A DNA stretch of 64,000 nt from contig NZ_CP080524.1 of assembly GCF_024746795.1 (NCBI RefSeq), forward strand, positions 5,434,001-5,498,000. Reading direction: 5' to 3'. Positions 11,307 through 20,022 of the stretch are shown here, piece after piece. Each line of letters starts with the position of its first letter. Position 1 is the stretch's first letter. This stretch comes from Mesorhizobium sp. AR10 (GTDB lineage Bacteria > Pseudomonadota > Alphaproteobacteria > Rhizobiales > Rhizobiaceae). A program made the position numbers and the translations under genes. The notes below the pieces were generated by a model. The model had not been told where the DNA came from and ran no database searches. It saw nothing but the letters and a program-made list of their open reading frames with translations.

Positions 11307-12303
11307 AAGCGGCTGTCGGCCGGAGCGCGCCGACCTTGGCGCCGATCCGGCTTTCGATGGCCGGATTTGCCTGTTCGACCAGTTTCGCCGCCAGCGCCTT
11401 GTCCTCATGCAAAAGCTTGGCGATGACGGCCGCGACCATCACCTCGGCGGCGCGGCCGGCGCCATCATCGCATTTCAGCGCAATGCCAAGGCCAAGTTCG
11501 GGGAGTGCCGCGCAATAGACGCCTTCTGCCCCGGTCTTGACGAAGATGCGACCGGGTGCGGCCTCCATCAGCGCCACATCGGCCTTGCCGGTGCCAGCGA
11601 CCAGAAACGGCTCGGCCATGCAGGCCGCGAACAATCGTTTTGCAGCCTTGGCGCGCTCCGGCTCAAAACCAGTCCCGGTCGCCATGCGGGCAAAGCCGAG
11701 GGCGAAACTGCGCAGAGGCACGGCATAGGTCGGGATCGAACAGCCATCGGTTGCCCGATCATCGGCACGATGGGCGGCATCGGTCACGGCCTGCATGGCG
11801 TCGCGCACCATCTCCTGCAAGGCATGGCCCGCCCCTACGTAGCCGCGATGCGCAATGCCGGCATGAACGCAGGTGCAGAGAAAGCCCGAGTGCTTGCCGG
11901 AGCAGTTGTTGTGCAGCGGGTTCGGCGAACTGCCGGCTCGGGCAAGTGCAATCGTCGCGTCATGGCTCGACGGCCAGTGCGCGCCGCATTCCAGCGCCGT
12001 CTCATCGAGGCCGGCCTTCGCCAGCATCGCCCGCGCCAATTCGACATGGGCCGGCTCGCCGGAGTGCGAGGCGCAGGCCAGCGACAATTCCCGGTCGCCG
12101 AAACCATAGGCGTCGGCAGCACCACTTTCGACCAGCGGCAGCGCCTGGATCGCCTTGACCGCCGAGCGTGGGAACACCGGGCGCGCCGTGTCGCCGATTT
12201 CCCAGACGGGCTTGCCGTCGGCATCGAAGACGGAGACCGCGCCGCGATGGGCGCTCTCGACCACCGCGCCGCGCAAAACTTCGACCAGAACCGGATTTGT
12301 CAT
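11299..12303 (-). CDS. L-asparaginase, Rhizobium etli (ReAV) type
   Basis: A 334-residue enzyme expected to hydrolyse asparagine to aspartate and ammonia in the cytoplasm. It belongs to the serine-lactamase-like asparaginases described from R. etli and not to the bacterial type I/II enzymes. Key residues fall at nearly the ReAV numbers: Ser47 and Lys50 in FPRSAVK, Ser79 in CASHSGE, and the zinc-site set Cys134 and Lys137 in NNCSGKHSG plus Cys188 in DGCSIPTYA. The ATG follows GGGGGATCC. It lies 27 bp after the thiolase gene on the same strand, so the two may be co-transcribed. Confidence 0.88.
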   Translation of the reverse strand: MTNPVLVEVLRGAVVESAHRGAVSVFDADGKPVWEIGDTARPVFPRSAVKAIQALPLVESGAADAYGFGDRELSLACASHSGEPAHVELARAMLAKAGLDETALECGAHWPSSHDATIALARAGSSPNPLHNNCSGKHSGFLCTCVHAGIAHRGYVGAGHALQEMVRDAMQAVTDAAHRADDRATDGCSIPTYAVPLRSFALGFARMATGTGFEPERAKAAKRLFAACMAEPFLVAGTGKADVALMEAAPGRIFVKTGAEGVYCAALPELGLGIALKCDDGAGRAAEVMVAAVIAKLLHEDKALAAKLVEQANPAIESRIGAKVGALRPTAAFN

Positions 12304-12330
12304 GGATCCCCCGTAAAATACGGGCCGCTT

Positions 12331-13497
12331 CTATCTGATCCGATCCAGGATTGAAACGTAGTTGGCGACCGCGGCACCGCCCATGTTGAAGATGCCGCCG
12401 AGCTTGGCGCCCGGCACCTGGATGCCGCCGGCCTCGCCGACAAGCTGCATGGCGGTCAGCACATGCATCGACACGCCCGTGGCGCCGATCGGGTGACCCT
12501 TGGCCTTCAGCCCGCCGGAGGGATTGACCGGCAGCCGGCCGTCCTTCGCCGTCGTGCCATCCAGCGCCAGTTTTGCGCCCTCGCCTGGTTTGGCCAGACC
12601 CATCGCCTCATACTCGATCAGCTCGGCGATGGTGAAGCAGTCATGCGTCTCAACGAAGGACAAATCGTCGAGCGTCACTCCGGCCTGTTTCAGCGCCTGG
12701 TTCCACGCCTGCTCGCAACCTTCGAAGGTAAGGATGTCGCGCTTCGACATCGGCAGGAAATCCTGCACATGCTGGTTGGCGCGGAAGGCGACGGCACGAC
12801 GCATCTTCAGCGCTGTTGCCGTGTCGGCAAGGATAAGGGCGGCGGCGCCGTCCGAAACCAGCGAGCAATCGGTGCGCTTCAAGGGACCGGCGACGAAGGG
12901 GTTCTTCTCGCTTTCCTGCCGGCAGAACTCGTAGCCGAAATCCTTGCGCATCTGGGCATAGGGATTGTCGACGCCGTTCTTGTGGTTCTTTGCGGCGATC
13001 ATCGCCAATGCATCCGACTGGTCGCCATAGCGCTGGAAATAGGCTTGCGCGATCTTGCCGAAGACGCCGGCGAAGCCTGCCGGCGTCTCGCCATCCTCGG
13101 GCAGATAGGAGGCCCTGAGCAGGTTCTTGCCGATCTCGGGACCGGGCGTCGTCGTCATCTGCTCGGCGCCGACCACCAGCACGATGCGGGCGGCATTGGC
13201 ATCGATGGCGCGGATGCCTTGCCTCACCGCGGCCGAGCCGGTGGCACAGGCATTCTCGACCCGCGTCGCCGGCTTGAAGCGCAGCCGGTCGTCGGCCTGC
13301 AGCACCAGGCTTGCTGTGAAATCCTGCGCCGAAAAGCCAGCGTTGAAGTGGCCGAGCACGATCTCGTCGACCTCGTCCGGGCCGATGCCGGCATGATCGA
13401 GCGCGTCCGTTGCCACCTTGACGATCAGGCTCTCCAGCGTCTCGCCTTCGAGCTTGCCGAAGCGCGAATGCGCCCAGCCGACGATGCATGCTGTCAT
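12331..13497 (-). CDS. Thiolase / acetyl-CoA acetyltransferase (SCP-x-like)
   Basis: A 388-residue thiolase. The nucleophile Cys84 is in RVENACATGSAA, and the C-terminal motif GLKAKGHPIGATG and the block VETHDCFTIAELIEYEAMG contain the other active-site residues. The second segment is characteristic of the SCP-x/acetyl-CoA C-acyltransferase-like thiolase group rather than of PhaA or FadA. Substrate is therefore unclear; a role in fatty acid or side-chain breakdown is likely. The start at 13497 follows GGAGGTTGAG, a strong ribosome site, and the 101 codons open upstream are not family sequence. Divergent from betI. Confidence 0.87.
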   Translation of the reverse strand: MTACIVGWAHSRFGKLEGETLESLIVKVATDALDHAGIGPDEVDEIVLGHFNAGFSAQDFTASLVLQADDRLRFKPATRVENACATGSAAVRQGIRAIDANAARIVLVVGAEQMTTTPGPEIGKNLLRASYLPEDGETPAGFAGVFGKIAQAYFQRYGDQSDALAMIAAKNHKNGVDNPYAQMRKDFGYEFCRQESEKNPFVAGPLKRTDCSLVSDGAAALILADTATALKMRRAVAFRANQHVQDFLPMSKRDILTFEGCEQAWNQALKQAGVTLDDLSFVETHDCFTIAELIEYEAMGLAKPGEGAKLALDGTTAKDGRLPVNPSGGLKAKGHPIGATGVSMHVLTAMQLVGEAGGIQVPGAKLGGIFNMGGAAVANYVSILDRIR

Positions 13498-13655
13498 CTC
13501 AACCTCCATCCTCGGCGCCACCCTAGCACGTCCTGAGGCGCCGGCGCGCGAATATTGTTCAATCATGAACCGTTTTTTGGATCGCGTGAAGAGCCAGAAA
13601 CAACTGTCGTTGGGCCACCTGATGTTCGCATCAAAATGGTGCTGGATTTTTGTTG

Positions 13656-13669
13656 ATTGATCCGTCAAT
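13656..13669. promoter_or_regulatory. Candidate BetI operator
   Basis: ATTGA-TCCG-TCAAT is an inverted repeat 37 bases upstream of the betI start. BetI-type TetR repressors autoregulate bet operons, and the half-sites resemble the ATTGA/TCAAT arms of the E. coli bet control region as I recall it. Short, so only moderately supported. Confidence 0.45.
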
Positions 13670-13705
13670 AAAAAATAACCATTGTGGCAAGAGCCGGGAA
13701 TAACA

Positions 13706-14296
13706 ATGCCGAAAATCGGAATGGAGCCATTGCGCCGCCGGGCGCTCATCGACGCGACGATCTCGGCGATCGGCGAGCGTGGCTCGCTCGATGTGACCAT
13801 GTCGGAAATCGCCGGGCGCGCCGGCGTGTCGTCGGCGCTTGCCCATCACTACTTCGGCGCCAAGGACGAATTGCTGCTGGCGACGATGCGCTACATCCTG
13901 GCCGAGCTGACGGCCGACACACGCCGCGCGCTTGGCTCGGCGACGACCCCGCGCCAGCGCGTCTCGGCCGTGGTCGCCGTCAATTTCTCCGATGTCCAGT
14001 TCCATCCGCAGACGATAGCCGCCTGGCTCGCCTTCTATGTCGAGGCGCAGAAATCGTCGGCACTGCGCCGGCTGCTCAAGGTCTATGCCCGACGCCTGCA
14101 CTCCAATCTGCTGAGCGGGCTGACCGACATCCTGCCTCGCAGCGAGGCCGACCGCGTCGCCGAAGCCACAGCAGCCCTGATCGACGGGCTTTACATCAGG
14201 CGGGCGCTGAAGGACGGCGTGCCCGATGCTGCGACCGCGATCGCACTGATCGAGGACTATCTCGAAACGAAACTCAGCGGGCGGAGCGCGCAGTGA
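13706..14296 (+). CDS. betI: Choline-responsive TetR repressor BetI
   Basis: A 196-residue TetR-family protein. The N-terminus [19 protein letters not shown] is the typical BetI start, and the helix-turn-helix covers about residues 30-55 ([20 protein letters not shown]). BetI represses the bet genes and is released by choline. The start at 13706 matches family N-termini; the frame is open eight codons further. It is the first gene of a five-gene operon and its stop overlaps the start of betC. Confidence 0.93.
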   Translation: MPKIGMEPLRRRALIDATISAIGERGSLDVTMSEIAGRAGVSSALAHHYFGAKDELLLATMRYILAELTADTRRALGSATTPRQRVSAVVAVNFSDVQFHPQTIAAWLAFYVEAQKSSALRRLLKVYARRLHSNLLSGLTDILPRSEADRVAEATAALIDGLYIRRALKDGVPDAATAIALIEDYLETKLSGRSAQ

Positions 14297-15822
14297 CGTC
14301 CAAGAAGCCCAATTTCCTGATCGTCATGGTCGATCAGCTCAACGGCACGCTGTTCCCGGACGGGCCGGCGGACTTCCTGCATGCGCCACATCTGAAGGCG
14401 CTGGCCGCGCGCGCGGCACGCTTCAAGAACAACTACACGGCGTCGCCGCTGTGTGCGCCGGGCCGCGCCTCGTTCATGAGCGGCCAACTGCCGTCGCGCA
14501 CCGAGGTGTATGACAATGCCGCCGAATTCGCCTCGTCGATCCCGACCTATGCGCATCATCTGCGCGCCGCCGGCTACCACACCTGCCTGTCGGGCAAGAT
14601 GCATTTCGTCGGACCTGACCAGTTGCATGGTTTTGAGGAACGGCTGACCACCGACATCTATCCGGCCGATTTCGGCTGGACGCCGGACTATCGCAAGCCC
14701 GGCGAGCGGATCGACTGGTGGTATCACAATCTGGGCTCGGTGAGCGGTGCCGGCGTCGCCGAGATCACCAACCAGATGGAATATGACGACGAGGTCGCCT
14801 TCCACGCGACGCAGAAGCTTTACGACTATGCGCGATCATCCGAAGACGCAGCGCGCCGGCCCTGGTGCCTGACAGTCTCCTTTTCGCATCCCCACGATCC
14901 CTATGTGGCGCGCCGGCAATACTGGGATCTCTACGAACACTGCCAGGCGCTCGATCCCGAATCTCCTGGCATCACCTACGAAGACCAGGATCCACATTCG
15001 CGCCGTCTCTATGAAGCCAGCGACTATTCCGCCTTCGACATCACACCCGAGCAGATCCGCCGTTCGCGGCGCGGATATTTCGCCAACATCTCCTATCTCG
15101 ACGACAAGGTCGGCGAATTGCTGTCGGTGCTCGACCGCACGCGGATGCTCGATGACACGATCATCCTGTTCTGCTCCGACCATGGCGACATGCTCGGCGA
15201 GCGCGGCCTGTGGTTCAAGATGTGCTTCTTCGAAGGCTCGGCCCGCGTGCCGCTGATGATCGCCGGCAAGGGCGTTGCGTCGGGCCTGATCGACGCGCCA
15301 GTCTCCAACCTCGACGTGACGCCGACGCTCTGCGACCTCGCCGGCATCGACATGAGCGCGATTGCGCCGTGGACCGACGGCCAGTCGCTGCTGCCGCTCG
15401 TCGGCGGAGAAAAGCGCACGGCACCGGTGCTGATGGAATATGCGGCCGAAGGCTCCAATGCGCCTTTGGTGGCAATCCGCGACGGCCGCTACAAATTCGT
15501 CCATTGCGAGATCGATCCGCCACAACTGTTCGATCTTGAAGCGGACCCGCAGGAGCGCATCAACCTTGCAACGGATCCGGCACATGCCACGCTGGTCAAA
15601 AGCTTCATGGACAAGGTCAGGGTGCGCTGGGACATGGCCGCCTTCGACGCCGCCGTGCGTTCCAGCCAGGCGCGCCGCTGGGTGGTTTATCCGGCGCTGC
15701 GCAACGGCACCCATTACCCCTGGGAGTTCCAGCCGCTGCAAAAAGCCTCGGAACGCTACATGCGCAACCACATGGATCTCAACGTGCTCGAAGAGCAAAA
15801 ACGCTTTCCGCGAGGTGAATGA
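14293..15822 (+). CDS. betC: Choline-sulfatase
   Basis: A 509-residue type I sulfatase that hydrolyses choline-O-sulfate to choline and sulfate, feeding choline to the next two enzymes. Cys54 in LCAPGRASF is the site that is converted to formylglycine. Metal and substrate residues are in VMVDQLNG near the start and [16 protein letters not shown] near residue 300. The C-terminal extension ending in [10 protein letters not shown] is typical of choline sulfatases. The GTG start overlaps the betI stop (GTGA), with GGAG six bases upstream. Presence of betC in the bet operon is characteristic of rhizobia. Confidence 0.93.
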   Translation: MTSKKPNFLIVMVDQLNGTLFPDGPADFLHAPHLKALAARAARFKNNYTASPLCAPGRASFMSGQLPSRTEVYDNAAEFASSIPTYAHHLRAAGYHTCLSGKMHFVGPDQLHGFEERLTTDIYPADFGWTPDYRKPGERIDWWYHNLGSVSGAGVAEITNQMEYDDEVAFHATQKLYDYARSSEDAARRPWCLTVSFSHPHDPYVARRQYWDLYEHCQALDPESPGITYEDQDPHSRRLYEASDYSAFDITPEQIRRSRRGYFANISYLDDKVGELLSVLDRTRMLDDTIILFCSDHGDMLGERGLWFKMCFFEGSARVPLMIAGKGVASGLIDAPVSNLDVTPTLCDLAGIDMSAIAPWTDGQSLLPLVGGEKRTAPVLMEYAAEGSNAPLVAIRDGRYKFVHCEIDPPQLFDLEADPQERINLATDPAHATLVKSFMDKVRVRWDMAAFDAAVRSSQARRWVVYPALRNGTHYPWEFQPLQKASERYMRNHMDLNVLEEQKRFPRGE

Positions 15823-16829
15823 TGGCAAACGTTCTTGTTCCCTCCCTCGACCACCTCAGGCAGGCCTATGCAGTCACCTCCCGGGCGACGCAGGTCACGC
15901 CGCTTTTGGAATCGGCCGCACTTGCCCGCGAAACGGGTGCCGCCCGCGTCTTCATCAAGCCGGAGTCGCTGCAGTGGGCCGGATCGTTCAAGGTGCGCGG
16001 CGCCTATTGGCGGCTGAAGCGGCTGTCGCCTGACGAAGCCAGGAAGGGCGTCGTTGCCTACTCCTCGGGCAATTTCGCGCAAGGGCTGGCTGCTGCCGGC
16101 CAGTCGCTCGGCATTCCTGTCACCATCGTCATGCCGATCGATGCGCCGGCCGCCAAGCGCGACGCCACTGCTGGCTATGGCGCGCGCGTCGTGTTGACCG
16201 ATCATGGCGAGCGAGCGCGTGAGGAAGTGGCCGCAGCCAAGGCGCGCGAGATCGCAGAGACCGAAGGCCTGACGTTGCTGCATCCCTTCGACGATCCGGA
16301 GATCGTTGCCGGTCAGGCCGGCGCCGGGCTGGAAGCACTTGAGCAACTGGACGCCAAGGACGCCAGCGCCGATCTGCTGTTTTGCTCGGTCGGCGGCGGC
16401 GGGCTGATCGGCGGCGTTTCGCTGGCGTTCCACTATCTGTCGCCGCGCACGCAAATCATCGGCGTGGAGCCGGAAGGGTTCAACGGCATGGGCTCGTCGC
16501 TGGCGCATGGCGCCATCGAGACCATGCCGATCGCGCCGAAATCGATCTGCGACGGACTGATGTCGCGGCGACCGGGCGACGCGCCGTTTGCGGCTGTGAA
16601 GGCTGCCGGTGTTCGCGGCATCACGGTCGACGACGCTTCCGTGCGCCGTGCGATGCGGATCGCCTTCGAGCGGATGAAGCTGGTGCTCGAACCATCGGGC
16701 GCTGCGTCGCTGGCAGCACTGCTCGGCGGCAAGGTGGATGTGAAGGACAAAACCGTCCTTGTGGTGGCAACCGGCGGCAATGTTTCGCTCGCCGATTTCA
16801 TCGCGCATATGAACGATGGGCGCATATGA
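15819..16829 (+). CDS. PLP-dependent threonine/serine dehydratase-like enzyme
   Basis: A 336-residue fold type II PLP enzyme. The PLP lysine is in QWAGSFKVRGAYWRL (S-x-K-x-R-G-A), the Asn loop is YSSGNFAQGLA, and the phosphate-binding glycine loop is SVGGGGLIGG. These match catabolic threonine dehydratase, serine racemase and threo-3-hydroxyaspartate dehydratase. There is no C-terminal ACT regulatory domain, so it is not the biosynthetic IlvA form. It lies between betC (overlap ATGA) and betA (three bases apart), so it is part of the bet operon. Its substrate in that setting is unknown. Confidence 0.86.
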   Translation: MMANVLVPSLDHLRQAYAVTSRATQVTPLLESAALARETGAARVFIKPESLQWAGSFKVRGAYWRLKRLSPDEARKGVVAYSSGNFAQGLAAAGQSLGIPVTIVMPIDAPAAKRDATAGYGARVVLTDHGERAREEVAAAKAREIAETEGLTLLHPFDDPEIVAGQAGAGLEALEQLDAKDASADLLFCSVGGGGLIGGVSLAFHYLSPRTQIIGVEPEGFNGMGSSLAHGAIETMPIAPKSICDGLMSRRPGDAPFAAVKAAGVRGITVDDASVRRAMRIAFERMKLVLEPSGAASLAALLGGKVDVKDKTVLVVATGGNVSLADFIAHMNDGRI

Positions 16830-16832
16830 ACC

Positions 16833-18485
16833 ATGCTTGAAGCAGATTTCGTCATCATCGGCTCCGGCTCGGCCGGCTCGGCCATGGCCTACCGACTGTC
16901 GGAAGACGGCAAGCATTCGGTGATCGTCATCGAATTTGGCGGCACCGATATCGGGCCGCTGATCCAGATGCCGTCGGCCCTGTCGATCCCGCTCAACACC
17001 AGCCTCTACGACTGGGGCTTTGCCAGCGAGCCGGAGCCGCATCTCGGCGGCCGCGTGCTGGCGACGCCACGCGGCAAGGTCATCGGCGGTTCGTCCTCGA
17101 TCAACGGCATGGTCTATGTGCGCGGCCATGCCCGCGACTTCGACCACTGGGCCGAAGAGGGTGCGACTGGCTGGGGCTTTGCCGACGTGCTTCCCTATTT
17201 CAAGCGCATGGAAGACTCGGACGGCGGCGAGGACGGCTGGCGGGGCAAAAGCGGCCCGCTGCATGTGCAGCGCGGCCCCCGCAAAAATCCACTCTACGGC
17301 GCCTTCGTCGAAGCAGGCCGCCAGGCCGGTTTCGAGCTGACCGACGACTATAATGGATCGAAGCAGGAAGGCTTCGGGCCGATGGAGCAGACAATCCGCG
17401 GCGGCCGCCGCTGGTCGGCGGCGAGCGCCTATCTCAAACCGGCGCTGAAGCGAGAAAATGTGAGTCTGGTCAAGGGTTTCGCCCGGCGGGTGATCATCGA
17501 GAATCAACGCGCCATCGGCGTCGAGATCGAAGCTCACAAACAGATTCAGGTCGTTAAGGCACGACGTGAAGTGATCGTTGCCGCATCGTCGATCAACTCG
17601 CCCAAGATCCTGATGCTGTCCGGCATCGGCCCTGCCGAGCATCTGAGGGAAAACGGCATCCAGGTGGTGGCCGATCGGTCAGGTGTCGGCCGCAACCTGC
17701 AGGACCATATGGAGCTTTATATCCAGCAGGAATCGACAAAGCCGATCACGCTGAACTCGGTGCTGAATCCGTTCTCCAAGGCATTGATCGGCGCGCAATG
17801 GCTGTTCTTCAAAACCGGCCTCGGCGCTACCAACCATTTCGAGGCGGCTGCCTTCGTGCGCTCGCGCGCCGGCGTCGACTATCCCGACATCCAGTACCAC
17901 TTCATCCCGGCGGCGGTGCGCTATGACGGCAAGGCGGCGGCGAAGTCGCACGGCTTCCAGGCGCATGTCGGACCGATGCGATCGAAGTCGCGCGGCTCGG
18001 TAACGCTGCGCTCGCCCGACCCCAAATCCAAGCCGGTGATCCGCTTCAACTACATGTCGCATCCAGACGACTGGACGGAGTTCCGCCATTGCATCCGGCT
18101 GACCCGCGAGATCTTCGGTCAGTCAGCGTTCGATGCCTACCGCGGCAAGGAAATCTCGCCGGGCCCCCACGTCCAGTCGGATGACGATCTCGATGTCTTC
18201 ATCCGGGATCACGCCGAGAGCGCCTACCATCCCTGCGGCACCTGCAAGATGGGTCGGGCCGACGATGCGATGAGCGTCGTCGATCCGGAATGCCGCGTCA
18301 TCGGCGTCGAAGGATTGCGGGTCGCCGACTCGTCGATATTCCCGCGCGTCACCAACGGCAATCTCAACGCACCGTCGATCATGACCGGCGAGAAGGCCGC
18401 CGACCACATCCTCGGCCGCACGCCGCTGGCGCCGTCCAACCAGGAACCATGGATCAATCCGCGCTGGCAGGCGTCGGACAGATAG
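16833..18485 (+). CDS. betA: Choline dehydrogenase
   Basis: A 550-residue GMC-family flavoprotein that oxidises choline to betaine aldehyde at the membrane. The FAD-binding N-terminus is [22 protein letters not shown] signatures are present: [19 protein letters not shown] near residue 85 and [16 protein letters not shown] near residue 250. The C-terminal active-site region contains [12 protein letters not shown] and [13 protein letters not shown]. It follows the dehydratase gene by three bases. The assignment as choline, not another alcohol, dehydrogenase rests on the operon. Confidence 0.93.
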   Translation: MLEADFVIIGSGSAGSAMAYRLSEDGKHSVIVIEFGGTDIGPLIQMPSALSIPLNTSLYDWGFASEPEPHLGGRVLATPRGKVIGGSSSINGMVYVRGHARDFDHWAEEGATGWGFADVLPYFKRMEDSDGGEDGWRGKSGPLHVQRGPRKNPLYGAFVEAGRQAGFELTDDYNGSKQEGFGPMEQTIRGGRRWSAASAYLKPALKRENVSLVKGFARRVIIENQRAIGVEIEAHKQIQVVKARREVIVAASSINSPKILMLSGIGPAEHLRENGIQVVADRSGVGRNLQDHMELYIQQESTKPITLNSVLNPFSKALIGAQWLFFKTGLGATNHFEAAAFVRSRAGVDYPDIQYHFIPAAVRYDGKAAAKSHGFQAHVGPMRSKSRGSVTLRSPDPKSKPVIRFNYMSHPDDWTEFRHCIRLTREIFGQSAFDAYRGKEISPGPHVQSDDDLDVFIRDHAESAYHPCGTCKMGRADDAMSVVDPECRVIGVEGLRVADSSIFPRVTNGNLNAPSIMTGEKAADHILGRTPLAPSNQEPWINPRWQASDR

Positions 18486-18549
18486 AGCATTGTTCGGGCG
18501 GACTGAACCGCCCGCGTCGCTTTCGCGAAAGACGATTTGGAGAACTCCC

Positions 18550-20013
18550 ATGCGCGCCCAGCCCACGGCATCGCACTATGTCAACGGACGCTACATCGAC
18601 GACGAGCAGGGTGCGCCGCTGCCGGTCATCTATCCGGCCACCGGCGAGACCATCGCCATGCTGCGTTCGGCAACACCGAACGTGGTGGAACTCGCGATCG
18701 AAGCAGCGCGTGCAGCACAGCCAGCATGGGCGCGGCTCAAGCCGGTCGAGCGTGGACGCATCCTGCGCCGCGCCGCCGACATTTTGCGCGCGCGCAATGC
18801 CGATCTGGCGCGCATCGAGACGCTCGATACCGGCAAGGCGATCCAGGAAACGCTGGTCGCGGATGCGCCCTCCGCAGCCGATTGCCTTGAGTATTTCGGC
18901 GGCGCGGTCGCTGCCTATAATGGCGAGTCCGTCGATCTCGGCGGGCCTTTCGCCTACACCAGGCGCGAGGCGCTGGGCGTCTGCGTCGGCATCGGCGCTT
19001 GGAACTATCCGATCCAGATCGCCGGCTGGAAATCGGCACCGGCGCTGGCCATGGGCAATGCCATGGTGTTCAAGCCTTCGGAGAATACGCCGCTGTCGGC
19101 GCTGGCGCTGGCCGAAATCTACACGGAGGCCGGCTTGCCCGACGGGCTGTTCAACGTCGTGCAAGGCTATGGCGACGTTGGTGCCGGCCTTGTCGGGCAC
19201 GATGTCGTCGCCAAGGTCTCGGTGACCGGTTCGGTGCCGACCGGCCGCAAGGTGCTGTCGCTCGCCGGCTCCAAGATGAAGCACGCGACCATGGAACTCG
19301 GCGGCAAGTCGCCGCTGATCGTCTTCGACGATGCCGATCTCGAAAACGCCATCGGCGGCGCCATGCTCGGCAATTTCTATTCGAGCGGCCAGATCTGCTC
19401 CAACGGCACGCGGGTCTTCGTACAGAAGGGCATCCACGACCGCTTCGTCGACCGGCTGGTCGAGCGGACGAAGAAGATTCGCATCGGTGATCCGCTCGAT
19501 CCCGAAACACAGATGGGACCACTGGTCTCGAAGGCGCAGCACGAGAAGGTCGTCGGCTATATCGAGATCGGCAAGCAGGACGGTGCTGTGCTTGCCTGCG
19601 GCGGCAACGTGCCTTCGCTGCAGGGCTTCCAGGGCGGCTTCTTCGTCGAGCCGACAGTCTTCACCGGCGTCACCGACTCCATGCGCATCGCGCGTGAGGA
19701 GATTTTCGGGCCAGTCATGAGCGTACTGAAGTTCGATGACGAGAACGAGGTGATCGACCGCGCCAATGACACCGAGTTCGGCCTCGCCGCCGGCGTGTTC
19801 ACACGCGACCTGCCACGCGCCCACCGCGTCATCGCCGAGCTGCAGGCCGGCACCTGCTGGATCAATGCCTACAATTTGACGCCGGTCGAAATCCCCTTCG
19901 GCGGCTTCAAGCAGTCGGGCATCGGGCGCGAGAATTCGCTGGCAGCACTGGCGCTCTATTCGCAGCTGAAATCGATCTATGTCGAGACCGGCGACGTCGC
20001 CAGTCCCTACTGA
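18550..20013 (+). CDS. betB: Betaine aldehyde dehydrogenase
   Basis: A 487-residue NAD(P)-dependent aldehyde dehydrogenase that makes glycine betaine, the osmoprotectant end product of this operon. The catalytic glutamate is in [11 protein letters not shown] and the cysteine in [13 protein letters not shown]. The coenzyme segment [15 protein letters not shown] is typical of the family. The ATG at 18550 is preceded by GGAGA; the 20 codons open upstream are not family sequence. A 64-bp gap separates it from betA. It converges on the guanylyltransferase gene, nine bases apart. Confidence 0.93.
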   Translation: MRAQPTASHYVNGRYIDDEQGAPLPVIYPATGETIAMLRSATPNVVELAIEAARAAQPAWARLKPVERGRILRRAADILRARNADLARIETLDTGKAIQETLVADAPSAADCLEYFGGAVAAYNGESVDLGGPFAYTRREALGVCVGIGAWNYPIQIAGWKSAPALAMGNAMVFKPSENTPLSALALAEIYTEAGLPDGLFNVVQGYGDVGAGLVGHDVVAKVSVTGSVPTGRKVLSLAGSKMKHATMELGGKSPLIVFDDADLENAIGGAMLGNFYSSGQICSNGTRVFVQKGIHDRFVDRLVERTKKIRIGDPLDPETQMGPLVSKAQHEKVVGYIEIGKQDGAVLACGGNVPSLQGFQGGFFVEPTVFTGVTDSMRIAREEIFGPVMSVLKFDDENEVIDRANDTEFGLAAGVFTRDLPRAHRVIAELQAGTCWINAYNLTPVEIPFGGFKQSGIGRENSLAALALYSQLKSIYVETGDVASPY

Positions 20014-20022
20014 GGCCGCAGA

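Noticed and set aside
13684..15822. 712-codon frame starting well upstream of betC
   Set aside because: The first ~200 codons run through betI in another frame and are Arg/Pro/Ala-rich. The sulfatase begins at GTG 14293.
15756..17642. 628-codon open frame on the minus strand
   Set aside because: Antisense to the dehydratase and betA, both of which have intact catalytic motifs.
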